49,235 bases of DNA from Thermoleophilia bacterium (GCA_009694305.1 SHVL01000016.1:1-49235); one strand, 5' to 3'. Positions 22,780 to 31,172 are shown, counted from the first letter of the stretch. Notes: a model not told the origin generated them from the letters alone. A program made the numbers and translations.

Positions 22780-23943
22780 GTGGCTGAAGCCCTCATCATC
22801 GACGCCGTTCGCTCGCCGATCGGCCGCCGCAACGGCACCCTCGCAACCGTTCGCGCCGACGATCTTGCCGCCGACGTGATGAAGGGCCTCCTTGGCCGGG
22901 TCGGTCTCGACGCGGCCGAGGTCGAGGACGTGCAGATGGGTTGCGTGACGCAGATCGGTGAGCAGGCATTGAATGTCGGACGGCTGGCGGCGCTCGTCGC
23001 CGGCTGGCCGGAGACCGTTGCTGCGACGACCGTCGATCGGCAGTGCGGCTCGTCGATGCAGTCTGCGTTCAACGCGGCAGCCGCGATCCAGGCGGGCCAT
23101 CTCGATGTCGTCGTCGCGGCCGGCGTGGAGTCGATGTCGCGTGTGCCGATGGGATCGAATCTCGGCGTCGAGGGATGGGAAGGCCTGAATGAGAAGATTG
23201 CAGCGCGTTGGCCGGTCGTCAACCAGGGCATCTCCGCCGAGGAGATCGCAAAGGACTGGAACCTTTCCCGCGAGCAGCTCGACGCATATGCGCTCGAGTC
23301 GAACCTGCGCGCGATCGCCGCGATCGACGGCGGACTGTTCGAGCAGGAGATCGTTCCCGTTACGCTTCCCGACGGAGCATCGTTCCTCGTTGACGAGGCT
23401 CCGCGCCGTGACACCTCGGCCGAGCGACTCGCCTCCCTCAAGCCTGCGTTCATCGAGGACGGTGTCGTTACCGCGGGCAACTCGAGCCAGATCGTGGACG
23501 GCGCCGCTGCCATGCTCGTCGTCAGCGAGCCCGCGGCTCGCCGGCTCGGATTGCGCCCGCGTGCGCGCTTCGTCTCATTTGGCATCGCCGGCGTCGATCC
23601 GTTCCGGATGCTGCACGGCAACCCGCAGGCGTGCGCGCAGGCTCTCCGCCGCGCCGGCCTCGGCTGGGACGACATCTCTGTGATCGAGGTCAACGAGGCC
23701 TTCGCCTCGGTCGTCCTGCAGACCCTCGCCGATACGGGCCTGCACGGGCGCTGGGAGTCGGGTGAGGTGAACGCGAACGGTGGCGGGATCTCGCTCGGCC
23801 ACCCACTCGGTGCCACGGGCGCCCGGATCACCGCCACGCTCCTCGGCGAGCTCGACCGCCGCGAGGCAAGGTATGGCCTCGCGTGCATGTGCATCGGCCA
23901 GGGTCAGGCGATAGCCGCGGTCGTCGAGCGGCTCCCGCGCTAG
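22780..23943 (+). CDS. Acetyl-CoA acetyltransferase / thiolase
   Basis: This is a 387-residue thiolase. The acyl-accepting Cys89 is in DRQCGSSMQSAF. The NEAF motif is at about 305-308, His341 in GGISLGHPLGATGAR, and the second catalytic Cys371 in CMCIGQGQA, where Gln replaces the usual Gly of CIGGG. It can cleave or condense acyl-CoA, in beta-oxidation or acetoacetyl-CoA synthesis. GTG 22780 is placed by the leaderless -10. A 3-hydroxyacyl-CoA dehydrogenase follows directly, so the two enzymes probably act in sequence in fatty acid or butanoate metabolism. The direction and chain length are not determined. Confidence 0.92.
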   Translation: MAEALIIDAVRSPIGRRNGTLATVRADDLAADVMKGLLGRVGLDAAEVEDVQMGCVTQIGEQALNVGRLAALVAGWPETVAATTVDRQCGSSMQSAFNAAAAIQAGHLDVVVAAGVESMSRVPMGSNLGVEGWEGLNEKIAARWPVVNQGISAEEIAKDWNLSREQLDAYALESNLRAIAAIDGGLFEQEIVPVTLPDGASFLVDEAPRRDTSAERLASLKPAFIEDGVVTAGNSSQIVDGAAAMLVVSEPAARRLGLRPRARFVSFGIAGVDPFRMLHGNPQACAQALRRAGLGWDDISVIEVNEAFASVVLQTLADTGLHGRWESGEVNANGGGISLGHPLGATGARITATLLGELDRREARYGLACMCIGQGQAIAAVVERLPR

Positions 23944-23946
23944 GAT
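23941..23946 (+). promoter_or_regulatory. -10 hexamer TAGGAT, 6 bases before an ATA codon
   Basis: TAGGAT, which includes the thiolase stop, is followed after 6 bases by ATA 23953. This is the leaderless spacing used elsewhere in the window, so a start at 23953 is suggested for the dehydrogenase. Confidence 0.4.
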
Positions 23947-23976
23947 CGTCGCATAGCGGAGATTCGCACGATCGGC

Positions 23977-24807
23977 GTGGTCGGCCTCGGTGCCATGGGA
24001 GCGGGCATTGCCCAGCTTGCGGTCGAGGCCGGATACGACGTCGTAGGGCGTGAGGTGACCGCCGAGCTCGGTGTCCAAGCGGCGACGCGGATCGGGCACT
24101 TTCTGACCCGCAAGGTCGAGAAAGGGCAACTTGCCCGGGAGGCGTGTGATGCCGCTGTCGGCCGCCTCGACACGACCGTCGACCTCGAAAGGCTTTCGGA
24201 CTGCGATCTCGTGATCGAGGCGATCGTCGAGGAGCTTGCGCCGAAGCGTTCCCTTTTCGCGGAGCTCGACAGGATCTGTCGCGCCGATGCGATCCTCGCG
24301 ACCAACACCTCGGCGCTCTCGGTGACCGAGATCGCCGCAGCGACGACGCGGCCCGAGCGCGTCGTCGGAATGCACTTCTTCAACCCGGCACCGCTGATGC
24401 CGCTCGTGGAGGTCGTCCAGGCGGAACTCACCTCGGAGGAGGTGGTGGCCGTTGCCGCCGCTGTGGGCACCCGGCTCGGCAAGGAGGTCGTGTGCTGTCA
24501 CGACACACCCGGGTTCGTCGTCAACCGCGTGCTGATTCCCCTGCTCAACGACTGTCTGCGTGTCCTCGACGAGGCGCGTGTGACACCGGAGGCGCTCGAT
24601 GTGGCGTTGAAGAACGGTGCGGGTTGGCCGATGGGCCCGTGTGCTCTCGCCGACCTCATCGGCATCGACGTGCACGTGCACTCCGCCGAGGCGCTGTATG
24701 CCCGCTCTCGTGACCCGCGCATGGCGCCCCCGGCGCGGATCGTGGCGATGCGGGATGCCGGCCTCCTCGGCCGCAAGAGCGGCCGCGGCTTTTACACCTA
24801 CGACTGA
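23977..24807 (+). CDS. 3-hydroxybutyryl-CoA (3-hydroxyacyl-CoA) dehydrogenase
   Basis: This NAD-dependent enzyme interconverts 3-hydroxyacyl-CoA and 3-ketoacyl-CoA. The Rossmann motif is GLGAMGAGIAQ. The active-site region has ATNTSALSVTEIA, ERVVGMHFFNPAPLMPLVEV and DTPGFVVNRVLIPLLNDC. The C-terminal domain has NGAGWPMGPCALADLIGIDV and the usual ending GRGFYTYD. The first canonical start, GTG 23977, gives 276 residues but deletes most of the first strand. In-frame codons upstream (ATA GCG GAG ATT CGC ACG ATC GGC) encode the missing AEIRTIG, and the ATA at 23953 sits 6 bases after TAGGAT. The intact product would be 284 residues. The upstream neighbour is the thiolase. Confidence 0.88.
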   Translation: MVGLGAMGAGIAQLAVEAGYDVVGREVTAELGVQAATRIGHFLTRKVEKGQLAREACDAAVGRLDTTVDLERLSDCDLVIEAIVEELAPKRSLFAELDRICRADAILATNTSALSVTEIAAATTRPERVVGMHFFNPAPLMPLVEVVQAELTSEEVVAVAAAVGTRLGKEVVCCHDTPGFVVNRVLIPLLNDCLRVLDEARVTPEALDVALKNGAGWPMGPCALADLIGIDVHVHSAEALYARSRDPRMAPPARIVAMRDAGLLGRKSGRGFYTYD

Positions 24808-24927
24808 CGCGATGTCACGCCCGGCCTGATTTCCGTGTGCCCGGGCCACCGTCTGCGAGCGCACGCGACGGTAGGTGCTAACAGATTCCTTACAGGTAAC
24901 TCATCTCGGGTTCACTCAAGAGGCCGA

Positions 24928-24933
24928 TAATCT
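24928..24933 (+). promoter_or_regulatory. -10 hexamer TAATCT for the envelope-sensing cluster
   Basis: TAATCT ends 7 bases before ATG 24941. The upstream region is relatively AT-rich. Confidence 0.5.
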
Positions 24934-24940
24934 CGAACAG

Positions 24941-25435
24941 ATGCGCCTTCTGGCACTGATTCTGCTCGGTCTCACGGTGTCCGCCGGCATGGCGACGGGC
25001 GCCGAGCGGCCGTCTGCCGGCTCCTTCGAGCTCGAGGGCGGACGCGGGTCGATCCAGATCATCGGAAAGGGTGCCGTTGTCGGCCGCATCGAACAGGGTG
25101 CACTGAAGATCATCGACCTGAGCCCTGCCGACCAGTGGAGCCCCTTCGTGAACGGCGTTCCACGAGGTAAGGTCGTCTGGCTGAGAGGCCGCAACATCTC
25201 CTTTCGCATCTCTGCCGGGCGCTACCAGATCATGGCGAGGGGTGAAGGCATCTCGGTGTCTGCGCGTGGAATGGGTGTAGTAGTCCTCGAGGGCGATCCT
25301 GGTACGGGTGGCGATACCGGCCTCTACCACGTCGGCGACGCGCAGCCCACTTCGTTGCCCGGTACGCCGACAAGGATGCCCTTCGGCAGAGGGGAACGGG
25401 GCTTGCCGTCTTCTCCACCGGTCAAGATGAAGTAA
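24941..25435 (+). CDS. Exported beta-rich protein of unknown function
   Basis: This 164-residue protein has an N-terminal signal peptide (MRLLALILLGLTVSAGMATG). The mature part shows alternating strands: SFELEGGRGSIQIIGKGAVV, GRIEQGALKIIDL, GKVVWLRGRNISFRISAGRY and EGISVSARGMGVVVLEGDPG. It ends in a Pro/Gly-rich tail. It resembles a small beta-solenoid or beta-sandwich, but I do not recognise the family. The stop TAA overlaps the ATG of the response regulator (TAATG). That places it in an operon with a two-component system, where it could be the signal source, a co-sensor or a target. Confidence 0.7.
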   Translation: MRLLALILLGLTVSAGMATGAERPSAGSFELEGGRGSIQIIGKGAVVGRIEQGALKIIDLSPADQWSPFVNGVPRGKVVWLRGRNISFRISAGRYQIMARGEGISVSARGMGVVVLEGDPGTGGDTGLYHVGDAQPTSLPGTPTRMPFGRGERGLPSSPPVKMK

Positions 25436-26139
25436 TGACCACCCCGAAGACGATCCTCGTTGTCGAGGACGAGGCCGCGATAGCATCGTTCGTGACGCTC
25501 TATCTCACGAAAGGAGGCTACGTCGTCAAGACGGTCGCGACGGGTACGGCTGCGCTGAACGCCATCGCAGCCGAGGTTCCCGCCCTGATCATTCTCGACC
25601 TGAACCTCCCGGACCTGGACGGGATCGAGATCTGCCGGCGAATACGTAAGGGCTCCGATGTGCCGATTCTGATGCTGACGGCAAGAGACGAGGACGTGGA
25701 CAAGATCATCGGCCTCGAGGTCGGTGCCGACGACTACCTGACGAAGCCGTTCAACCCGCGAGAGCTCGTTGCCCGGGTCAAGAGCATCCTGCGCCGCTCG
25801 TCGATGGATCGTCGTCGTGACGAGGGCGACGAGATCAGTCACGGAGACCTCACGATCAACGCCGGCAGGCGCGAGGTGATGGTCGGCGACCGCGAGATCC
25901 AGCTGGCGCCAAAGGAGTTCGAGCTCCTCTGGGAGCTGCTCGACCACCGCGGGCTCGTCCTGACCCGTGACCAGCTCCTCGAACGCGTGTGGGGCTACAC
26001 CTTCGCCGGTGACACGCGAACGGTTGACGTGCACGTGCGTCAGATCCGGCGCAAGCTCGAGGAAGCATCGCCGATCGTGACCGTCTGGGGCGTTGGCTAC
26101 AAGGTCGCGCAGGATCGCACCTCCGCGCCCGCGGCCTGA
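25435..26139 (+). CDS. OmpR/PhoB-family response regulator
   Basis: This 234-residue DNA-binding regulator has a receiver domain with the acidic pair E11-D12, phospho-acceptor D55 (LIILDLNLPDLDG), the T/S switch in LTARDED and the Lys of YLTKPFNPRELVARV. The C-terminal winged-helix domain has KEFELLWELLDHRGLVLTRD, then RTVDVHVRQIRRKLE and VWGVGYK. It overlaps the upstream secreted-protein gene by one base. The cognate sensor kinase starts 60 bases downstream from its own leaderless promoter. Target genes are unknown; the adjacent UbiA-family gene is a candidate. Confidence 0.95.
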   Translation: MTTPKTILVVEDEAAIASFVTLYLTKGGYVVKTVATGTAALNAIAAEVPALIILDLNLPDLDGIEICRRIRKGSDVPILMLTARDEDVDKIIGLEVGADDYLTKPFNPRELVARVKSILRRSSMDRRRDEGDEISHGDLTINAGRREVMVGDREIQLAPKEFELLWELLDHRGLVLTRDQLLERVWGYTFAGDTRTVDVHVRQIRRKLEEASPIVTVWGVGYKVAQDRTSAPAA

Positions 26140-26187
26140 TGTTCCGGATATGTGGGCCCTGACCGGACGCGGTACGGGCCACCGTTC

Positions 26188-26193
26188 TACACT
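26188..26193 (+). promoter_or_regulatory. -10 hexamer TACACT for the sensor kinase
   Basis: TACACT ends 6 bases before GTG 26200, favouring that start over ATG 26203 three bases later, and giving the kinase its own promoter. Confidence 0.45.
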
Positions 26194-26199
26194 GCCTGC

Positions 26200-27597
26200 G
26201 TGATGGGGTCGCTGCGTTTTCGTCTGCCGGCTCTGTTCCTGCTCGGGATCGTGCTCGCAGGCGTCGTTGCGGCGCTGATCTCGCTTCGTCTCTTCCAGAC
26301 ATACACACGCGATCAGTCGGTGCGGGAGCTCGAACGTGAGGCATCCGGGCTGTCGCGGCTCTACGCCGACGCGGCGCTCAGAGCCGCAGACGAGGGATCT
26401 GGCGCGATCGACTTCGCGGCCTCGGAGCTCGAGCTTGCGACCGGTGATCGGATCTTCTACATCGGCGCTTCACTTTTCCCGGGTCAGGACTCGGGACTGC
26501 CGCGGCTTGCCGAGGCGCTGGTGCCGCCCGAGGCGCGCGCCCTGAAGAGGCCGGTCAGCTTCGAGTTCACGCCGCCGGGTAGCAACCGCGCCTACCTCGC
26601 CGCCTCCGGGCCCGTGCGGCTCGAGCCAGGGAGCGAGGCGCTCGGGGCGATCATCGTTGCGAAGCCGCGGACAGAGCTGCGTGACCAGTGGCTCTCTCTC
26701 GTTGTCCGTCTTACCGCTGCGTTCGCCATCGGCGCGCTGCTCGCAGGGATCCTCTCCTGGTGGCTGTCACGCAGGATCACCGGCCCCGTGTTGGCGCTTT
26801 CGAGTGCGGCGGACGAGATCGCCGCGGGGAACTACGCCGTCAGGGTCCCGGCGGGGGAAGGGGGCGACGAGATCAGCCACCTTTCACAGAGGTTCAACGA
26901 GATGGCTGCGCGGCTTTCGGCAACCGAGGAGCGAGAGCGGCAATTCCTGATGTCCGTCTCCCACGAGCTACGCACACCGTTGACGGCGATCAAGGGTCAC
27001 GTTGACGCGATTCGTGATGGGCTGTTCGACGACCCCGAGGCGGAGAGAGCCTCCCTCGACGTCGTGGCCAGTGAGACGGTCAGGCTCGAGAGGCTCGTCG
27101 GCGACGTTCTCGACCTCGCCAAGCTGAACGCCCACCGGTTCACCGTGCACGCCGAGGAGGTCGCCATCGGCGCGCTCGTGGCGCAGGCTCACGCGGGATT
27201 CGGCGAGGAGGCGCGTGCCCGTGGCGTCACCTTCAGGCTCGATTCCGACCCCGCGGCGCCGACGATCGTCACGGACGGCGACCGGGTGATGCAGGTGCTC
27301 ACGAACCTGCTCGCGAATGCCTTTCGCTGGACGCCCGACGGCGGGACGATCTCGATCGGCTCGGCGAGCGGCAGCGGCGAAGTGAGCATCGACGTGCGTG
27401 ACACGGGTCCCGGAATCGGGCCCGACGAACGTGAGCGAATCTTCGTCCCCTTCATCTCACGCGACAACCACGGCACCGGCCTCGGTCTCCCGATCGCCCG
27501 GGAGCTGGCACTTGCGCTCGGCGGACGCATCGAGCTCGAGTCCACCGTCGGGGAAGGAAGCCGGTTCAGGCTGGTACTGCCCGAGCGACCGGCGTGA
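26200..27597 (+). CDS. Membrane sensor histidine kinase
   Basis: This 465-residue kinase has a first membrane helix at about 8-30 (LPALFLLGIVLAGVVAALIS), an extracytoplasmic domain of about 135 residues, and a second helix at about 168-189. A HAMP domain follows (about 192-242, RRITGPVLALSSAADEIAAG). The HisKA H-box has H255 (SVSHELRTPLTAIKGH). The HATPase domain contains the N-box NLLANAF, DTGPGIGPDE and GTGLGLPIAREL. It pairs with the response regulator just upstream and, through the GTGA overlap at 27594, is coupled to the UbiA-family gene. I selected GTG 26200 from the -10 spacing; ATG 26203 is equally readable. Confidence 0.93.
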   Translation: MMGSLRFRLPALFLLGIVLAGVVAALISLRLFQTYTRDQSVRELEREASGLSRLYADAALRAADEGSGAIDFAASELELATGDRIFYIGASLFPGQDSGLPRLAEALVPPEARALKRPVSFEFTPPGSNRAYLAASGPVRLEPGSEALGAIIVAKPRTELRDQWLSLVVRLTAAFAIGALLAGILSWWLSRRITGPVLALSSAADEIAAGNYAVRVPAGEGGDEISHLSQRFNEMAARLSATEERERQFLMSVSHELRTPLTAIKGHVDAIRDGLFDDPEAERASLDVVASETVRLERLVGDVLDLAKLNAHRFTVHAEEVAIGALVAQAHAGFGEEARARGVTFRLDSDPAAPTIVTDGDRVMQVLTNLLANAFRWTPDGGTISIGSASGSGEVSIDVRDTGPGIGPDERERIFVPFISRDNHGTGLGLPIARELALALGGRIELESTVGEGSRFRLVLPERPA

Positions 27598-28478
27598 CGT
27601 CGCCCCGAGAACGACGATCCCCGGCTCGTGCGGCTCTCGTCGCTCTGCGCCCGCGACAGTGGCTCAAGAACCTGCTGCTCTTCGGCGGCATCATCTTCGC
27701 GGGGGAGGTCGGGGATCCCCGGCTGTGGCTCTGGGCGCTAGCCGCATTCGTCGCCTACTGCGCGGCGTCGAGTGCCGCCTACCTCGTGAACGATCTCCGG
27801 GACGTGGAGGCCGACCGGCTGCACCCGGTCAAGCAGCGGCGTCCGATCGCGCGGGGTGAGCTTCCCGTGCGGTCGGCGATCGTGCTCGCCGGCGTGCTGC
27901 TGTTTGGCGCCCTCGTCGTCGTGGCGCTTCTCGGCCCTCCCTCGTTTGCGTGCCTGCTCTGTTTTGCAGGTCTCCAGACGGCGTATTCGCTTTGCCTCAA
28001 ACACGTCGTCTGCGTCGATGTCCTCGTCATAGCCACGCTTTTCGTGATCCGCGCGGCAGCCGGAGCGATCGCCGTAGACGTACGGATCTCGCCCTGGCTT
28101 CTCGTCTGCACGGGGCTGCTCGCCCTGTTTCTCGCCCTCGGTAAGCGTCGAGCGGAGCTCGCACTCGTGAGAGACGACCGTGCGCCGGGGAGGCGCGTGC
28201 TCGAGGGCTACTCGGCAGCGCTCCTCAACCGCCTGCTCATCCTTGTCGCGGGTGCTGCCACCGTGGCCTACGTGCTCTACACGCTCACGGCTCGCGACTC
28301 CTACAGCCTCGTCGTGACGGTGCCCTTTGTCGTCTTCGGCCTCGGCCGCTACCTCCAGCTGCTCCGCCGCAGCGATGCGGGGGAGGAGCCCGAGAATGTC
28401 CTTCTCGGGGACAGGCCCATTCTCGTCACCGTTGCCGTGTGGGCCGCGATCTGTGCGGCGATCCTCGTGGAGGGGTGA
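27594..28478 (+). CDS. UbiA-family prenyltransferase, decaprenyl-phosphate phosphoribosyltransferase-like
   Basis: This is a 294-residue polytopic membrane protein. The N-terminal RPRQWLKNLLLFGGIIFAGE and the motif N66-D67-x2-D70-x3-D74 (NDLRDVEADRLHPVKQRRPI) are typical of the DPPR synthase branch of UbiA enzymes. The second polar loop is FVIRAAAGAIAVDVRISPWL. In mycobacteria this enzyme moves phosphoribose from PRPP to decaprenyl phosphate, the first step to the arabinose donor for cell-wall arabinan. Whether this organism makes arabinan is not known, and a ribosyl or other glycan use is possible. GTG 27594 overlaps the sensor kinase stop, so it is the last gene of the two-component cluster. 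Confidence 0.85.
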   Translation: MTSPRERRSPARAALVALRPRQWLKNLLLFGGIIFAGEVGDPRLWLWALAAFVAYCAASSAAYLVNDLRDVEADRLHPVKQRRPIARGELPVRSAIVLAGVLLFGALVVVALLGPPSFACLLCFAGLQTAYSLCLKHVVCVDVLVIATLFVIRAAAGAIAVDVRISPWLLVCTGLLALFLALGKRRAELALVRDDRAPGRRVLEGYSAALLNRLLILVAGAATVAYVLYTLTARDSYSLVVTVPFVVFGLGRYLQLLRRSDAGEEPENVLLGDRPILVTVAVWAAICAAILVEG

Positions 28479-28497
28479 GGTCGGCGCCGGCCCGAGA

Positions 28498-28529
28498 AAC
28501 GGTGTCAGCGCAACCGGCGCTCACCCGTT
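28498..28529. terminator. Imperfect hairpin between convergent genes
   Basis: AACGG...AGCGC (28498-28511) pairs imperfectly with GCGCT...CCGTT (28517-28529) between the convergent UbiA-family gene and the coiled-coil gene. A bidirectional terminator is plausible. Confidence 0.4.
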
Positions 28530-28531
28530 GG

Positions 28532-28972
28532 CTAGGACGCGGCGGCGCGGTGGTCCTGAAGTGACAGGACATTGGCGGTATCGCCCTGCTCGAGCCGTTC
28601 GAGGCGCCGGTCTACGCCCTTCCAGCCAGACGAGATGAGATCGACGAGGAGGGTGAGGTCGTCGAGTCGCGCGTTCCTCTCGGCGATCAGTTCCTGCTCC
28701 ATCCGCTCGAGCCGCCCGATTGCGTTGTTGAGCAGCCCTTTGATCTCGCCGAGGTTCCGGGCCACGGGGAGCACCTCGCGGCGCAGCCCTTCCTGCACGG
28801 CCTCGCCGACCTGGCCGGGCAACGCCGCCTCGAGCGTCAGTGCCGCGGCGCCGAGTGCCTCGACCTCCTCGCGCGAGCGGCGAAGCGCTGCCTCGAACCG
28901 TCCTTCCTCGTTGCGGCCTTCGCGCGCTGCCGCGATCCGTTGCTTCGCTCTCTCCAGTGCCTGATCGTCCAT
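28532..28972 (-). CDS. Coiled-coil protein of unknown function
   Basis: This 146-residue, almost wholly helical, charged protein starts MDDQALERAKQRIAAAREGR. Heptad-like stretches include LRRSREEVEALGAAALTLEA, NLGEIKGLLNNAIGRLERME and VDLISSGWKGVDRRLERLEQ. No signal, membrane helix or catalytic motif is seen. ATG 28972 lies 7 bases after the -10 TAACCT. The gene is divergent from queA, with 54 bases between starts. The frame is open to 29236, but that part overlaps queA. A scaffolding or regulatory role is possible but not supported by sequence. Confidence 0.7.
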   Translation of the reverse strand: MDDQALERAKQRIAAAREGRNEEGRFEAALRRSREEVEALGAAALTLEAALPGQVGEAVQEGLRREVLPVARNLGEIKGLLNNAIGRLERMEQELIAERNARLDDLTLLVDLISSGWKGVDRRLERLEQGDTANVLSLQDHRAAAS

Positions 28973-28979
28973 GGGTGCA

Positions 28980-28985
28980 AGGTTA
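28980..28985 (-). promoter_or_regulatory. -10 hexamer TAACCT for the coiled-coil gene
   Basis: TAACCT on the minus strand ends 7 bases before ATG 28972, indicating a leaderless transcript. Confidence 0.45.
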
Positions 28986-29026
28986 CTCTGCTTCGTCCGC
29001 GAGCGCAAGGCTACGCTGGCCACCGG

Positions 29027-29965
29027 ATGAGATCGAACGAGCTCGACTACGACCTGCCGCCCGAACTGATAGCCCAGCGACCGGCCGACCGGCGTGATGG
29101 CTCGCGGCTTCTCGTCTACGAGCGTGCGACGGGGGCTGTGCGTCACCTGTTGTTCGCAGACCTTCCGGGAGAGGCCGGCGACGCGCTCGTCGTCGTCAAC
29201 GACACGAAGGTCGTACCGGCGCGCCTCCATCTGCAACGCGAGACGGGCGGCAAGGCGGAGGTGCTGCTGCTCGAGCCGTTGGGTGAGGGAGTCTGGGAGG
29301 CGCTCGCTCGCCCGTCACGGCGGCTGCGGGCCGGTGAGCGGCTCGGCCCCGTCGAGCTCCTCGAGTCGCTTGGCGAGGGGCGCTGGCGGGTTCATCTCGA
29401 CGGGGAGCCGGAAGGCGAGCCTCCGTTGCCTCCCTATATCCACGAGCCTCTCGCCGACGCCGCGCGCTATCAGACCGTCTACGCGGTTGACCCTGGCTCG
29501 GCGGCCGCGCCCACCGCGGGCCTCCATTTCACGCCCGACCTGCTCGGGCGACTCGACGTCGAGAGGGTTACGCTCCACGTCGGTCTCGACACCTTCCGGC
29601 CGCTTGGCGTATCCGAGCTCGAGAACCACGAGCTGCACGGGGAGCGCTACCGGGTCACGCCGCTGTCCTGGGGCAGGATCGAGGCGGCCGAGCGCGTGCT
29701 CGCGGTTGGCACGACAACGGTGCGGGTGCTCGAGACGATCGTCCGCGGCGGCGAACTGGAAGGCCGGACGTCGCTCTACATCCTGCCCGGGTTCACGTTC
29801 CAGCGTGTCGATGCGTTGCTGACGAACTTCCATCTGCCACGGTCAACGCTGCTTGCTCTCGTGATGGCGTTCGCCGGAGTCGAGGTCGTGCGCGACCTCT
29901 ACCGACTTGCGATCGAGGAGGAGTACCGATTCTATTCCTTCGGCGACGCGATGTTGATCCTGTGA
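29027..29965 (+). CDS. queA: S-adenosylmethionine:tRNA ribosyltransferase-isomerase
   Basis: This 312-residue enzyme moves the ribosyl part of SAM to preQ1 in tRNA, giving epoxyqueuosine. The typical N-terminus is LDYDLPPELIAQRPADRRDG, followed by VVVNDTKVVPARL. The central motifs PTAGLHFTPDLLGRL and VGLDTFRPL, and the C-terminal TNFHLPRSTLLALVMAFAG with EYRFYSFGDAMLIL, are all present. The length is a little below the usual 340-350 residues; it looks complete, so the loss is in loops. ATG 29027 lies 9 bases after TACGCT, suggesting a very short leader. tgt follows 73 bases later with its own -10. Confidence 0.95.
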   Translation: MRSNELDYDLPPELIAQRPADRRDGSRLLVYERATGAVRHLLFADLPGEAGDALVVVNDTKVVPARLHLQRETGGKAEVLLLEPLGEGVWEALARPSRRLRAGERLGPVELLESLGEGRWRVHLDGEPEGEPPLPPYIHEPLADAARYQTVYAVDPGSAAAPTAGLHFTPDLLGRLDVERVTLHVGLDTFRPLGVSELENHELHGERYRVTPLSWGRIEAAERVLAVGTTTVRVLETIVRGGELEGRTSLYILPGFTFQRVDALLTNFHLPRSTLLALVMAFAGVEVVRDLYRLAIEEEYRFYSFGDAMLIL

Positions 29966-30025
29966 CGGTGGGTGCAAAGCGGTGTCGGAGTCAGGCTGAA
30001 GCCCGGTACCGACATTGCTTTCATC

Positions 30026-30031
30026 TAGCCT
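30026..30031 (+). promoter_or_regulatory. -10 hexamer TAGCCT for tgt
   Basis: TAGCCT ends 7 bases before GTG 30039, giving tgt-yajC-secDF a possible leaderless promoter of their own. Confidence 0.4.
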
Positions 30032-30038
30032 CGGCCCC

Positions 30039-31172
30039 GTGACCTGCTTCTCGCTCGAGACCACGGACGGCGCGGCGCGCGCGGGTACCGTCCACACCGC
30101 GCACGGTGACATTCCGACTCCGGCGTTCATGCCTGTAGGCACCAAGGCGACCGTGAAGACCCTGCACCCGGACGAGGTGCGCGAGGCGGGGGCCGCCGTG
30201 ATTCTTGCGAACACCTACCACCTCCATTTCAGGCCGGGCGAGGAGCTGATCGAGGAGCTCGGCGGGATCCACGCGTTCTCGGGCTGGGACGGGCCGATCC
30301 TGACCGATTCCGGCGGTTTCCAGGTATTTTCCCTCCGTGACACCTTGCTCGCGGTGGATGACGACGGGGTCACCTTCCGCTCGGTCTACGACGGCGACGC
30401 CGAGAGGTTCACGCCCCTCGGCGTCGCGGAGATCCAGAGGCGGCTCGGGAGCGACATCGCGATGTGCCTCGACATCTGCCCGCCCGCGGGCGCCTCCCGC
30501 GACGAGCACCGGGATGCGGTCAGGCGTACCGAGCTCTGGGCCCGCATCCAGGTTGACGCGCCACGGGCGCCGGGGCAGCTGCGGTTCGGGATTACCCAGG
30601 GAGGCACCGATCCCGAGCTCCGGCGTCGTTCGATCGAGGAGATCGTTGTGCTCGGGTTCGACGGCAACGCTCTTGGTGGTCTTGCGGTTGGTGAGAGCAG
30701 GGCGGAGATGCTCGAGACCGTCGGCTGGGCCGCGCCGCTCCTGCCTGCCGATCGACCGCGCTACTTCATGGGGCTCGGCGACATCGAGGGGATCATCGGG
30801 GTGATAGCGGCAGGGATCGACATGTTCGACTGTGTCCTGCCGACCCGGAACGCGAGGACGGGCACCGCGATGACGGCAACCGGAAGGATGAACCTCCGAA
30901 ACGCCGGGTATGCGCGCGATCCGCGTCCCCTCGAGGACGGCTGCGGTTGCCCGGCATGCACTCGATTCTCGCGGGCGTTCATCCGTCATCTCGTCAATCA
31001 GAACGAGGTACTCGGCCTCCGACTCCTCTCTTTGCATAACCTATGGCTCGTTCACCGACTCACCGCGGATGCGCGGGATGCGATTCGCCGTGGAGGGTTC
31101 GACGACTTCCGCACAGAAACGCTCTCGCGACTCGCCGGTGGCCCACAGGAGGATCCGTGTCAGGACTGCTGA
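30039..31172 (+). CDS. tgt: tRNA-guanine transglycosylase
   Basis: This 377-residue enzyme exchanges guanine 34 of GUN-anticodon tRNAs for preQ1. The general-base Asp90 is in LTDSGGFQVFSLRDTL. The substrate loop is GITQGGTDPELRR, and the nucleophile region is GIDMFDCVLPTRNARTGTA. The zinc site is CGCPAC plus a downstream Cys/His, in DGCGCPACTRFSRAFIRHLV. GTG 30039 fits the -10 spacing; a TTG at 30015 is an alternative. The end overlaps yajC by 16 bases. Together with queA and queG it completes the tRNA part of queuosine synthesis; preQ1 synthesis genes (queC, D, E, F) are not in the window. Confidence 0.96.
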   Translation: MTCFSLETTDGAARAGTVHTAHGDIPTPAFMPVGTKATVKTLHPDEVREAGAAVILANTYHLHFRPGEELIEELGGIHAFSGWDGPILTDSGGFQVFSLRDTLLAVDDDGVTFRSVYDGDAERFTPLGVAEIQRRLGSDIAMCLDICPPAGASRDEHRDAVRRTELWARIQVDAPRAPGQLRFGITQGGTDPELRRRSIEEIVVLGFDGNALGGLAVGESRAEMLETVGWAAPLLPADRPRYFMGLGDIEGIIGVIAAGIDMFDCVLPTRNARTGTAMTATGRMNLRNAGYARDPRPLEDGCGCPACTRFSRAFIRHLVNQNEVLGLRLLSLHNLWLVHRLTADARDAIRRGGFDDFRTETLSRLAGGPQEDPCQDC

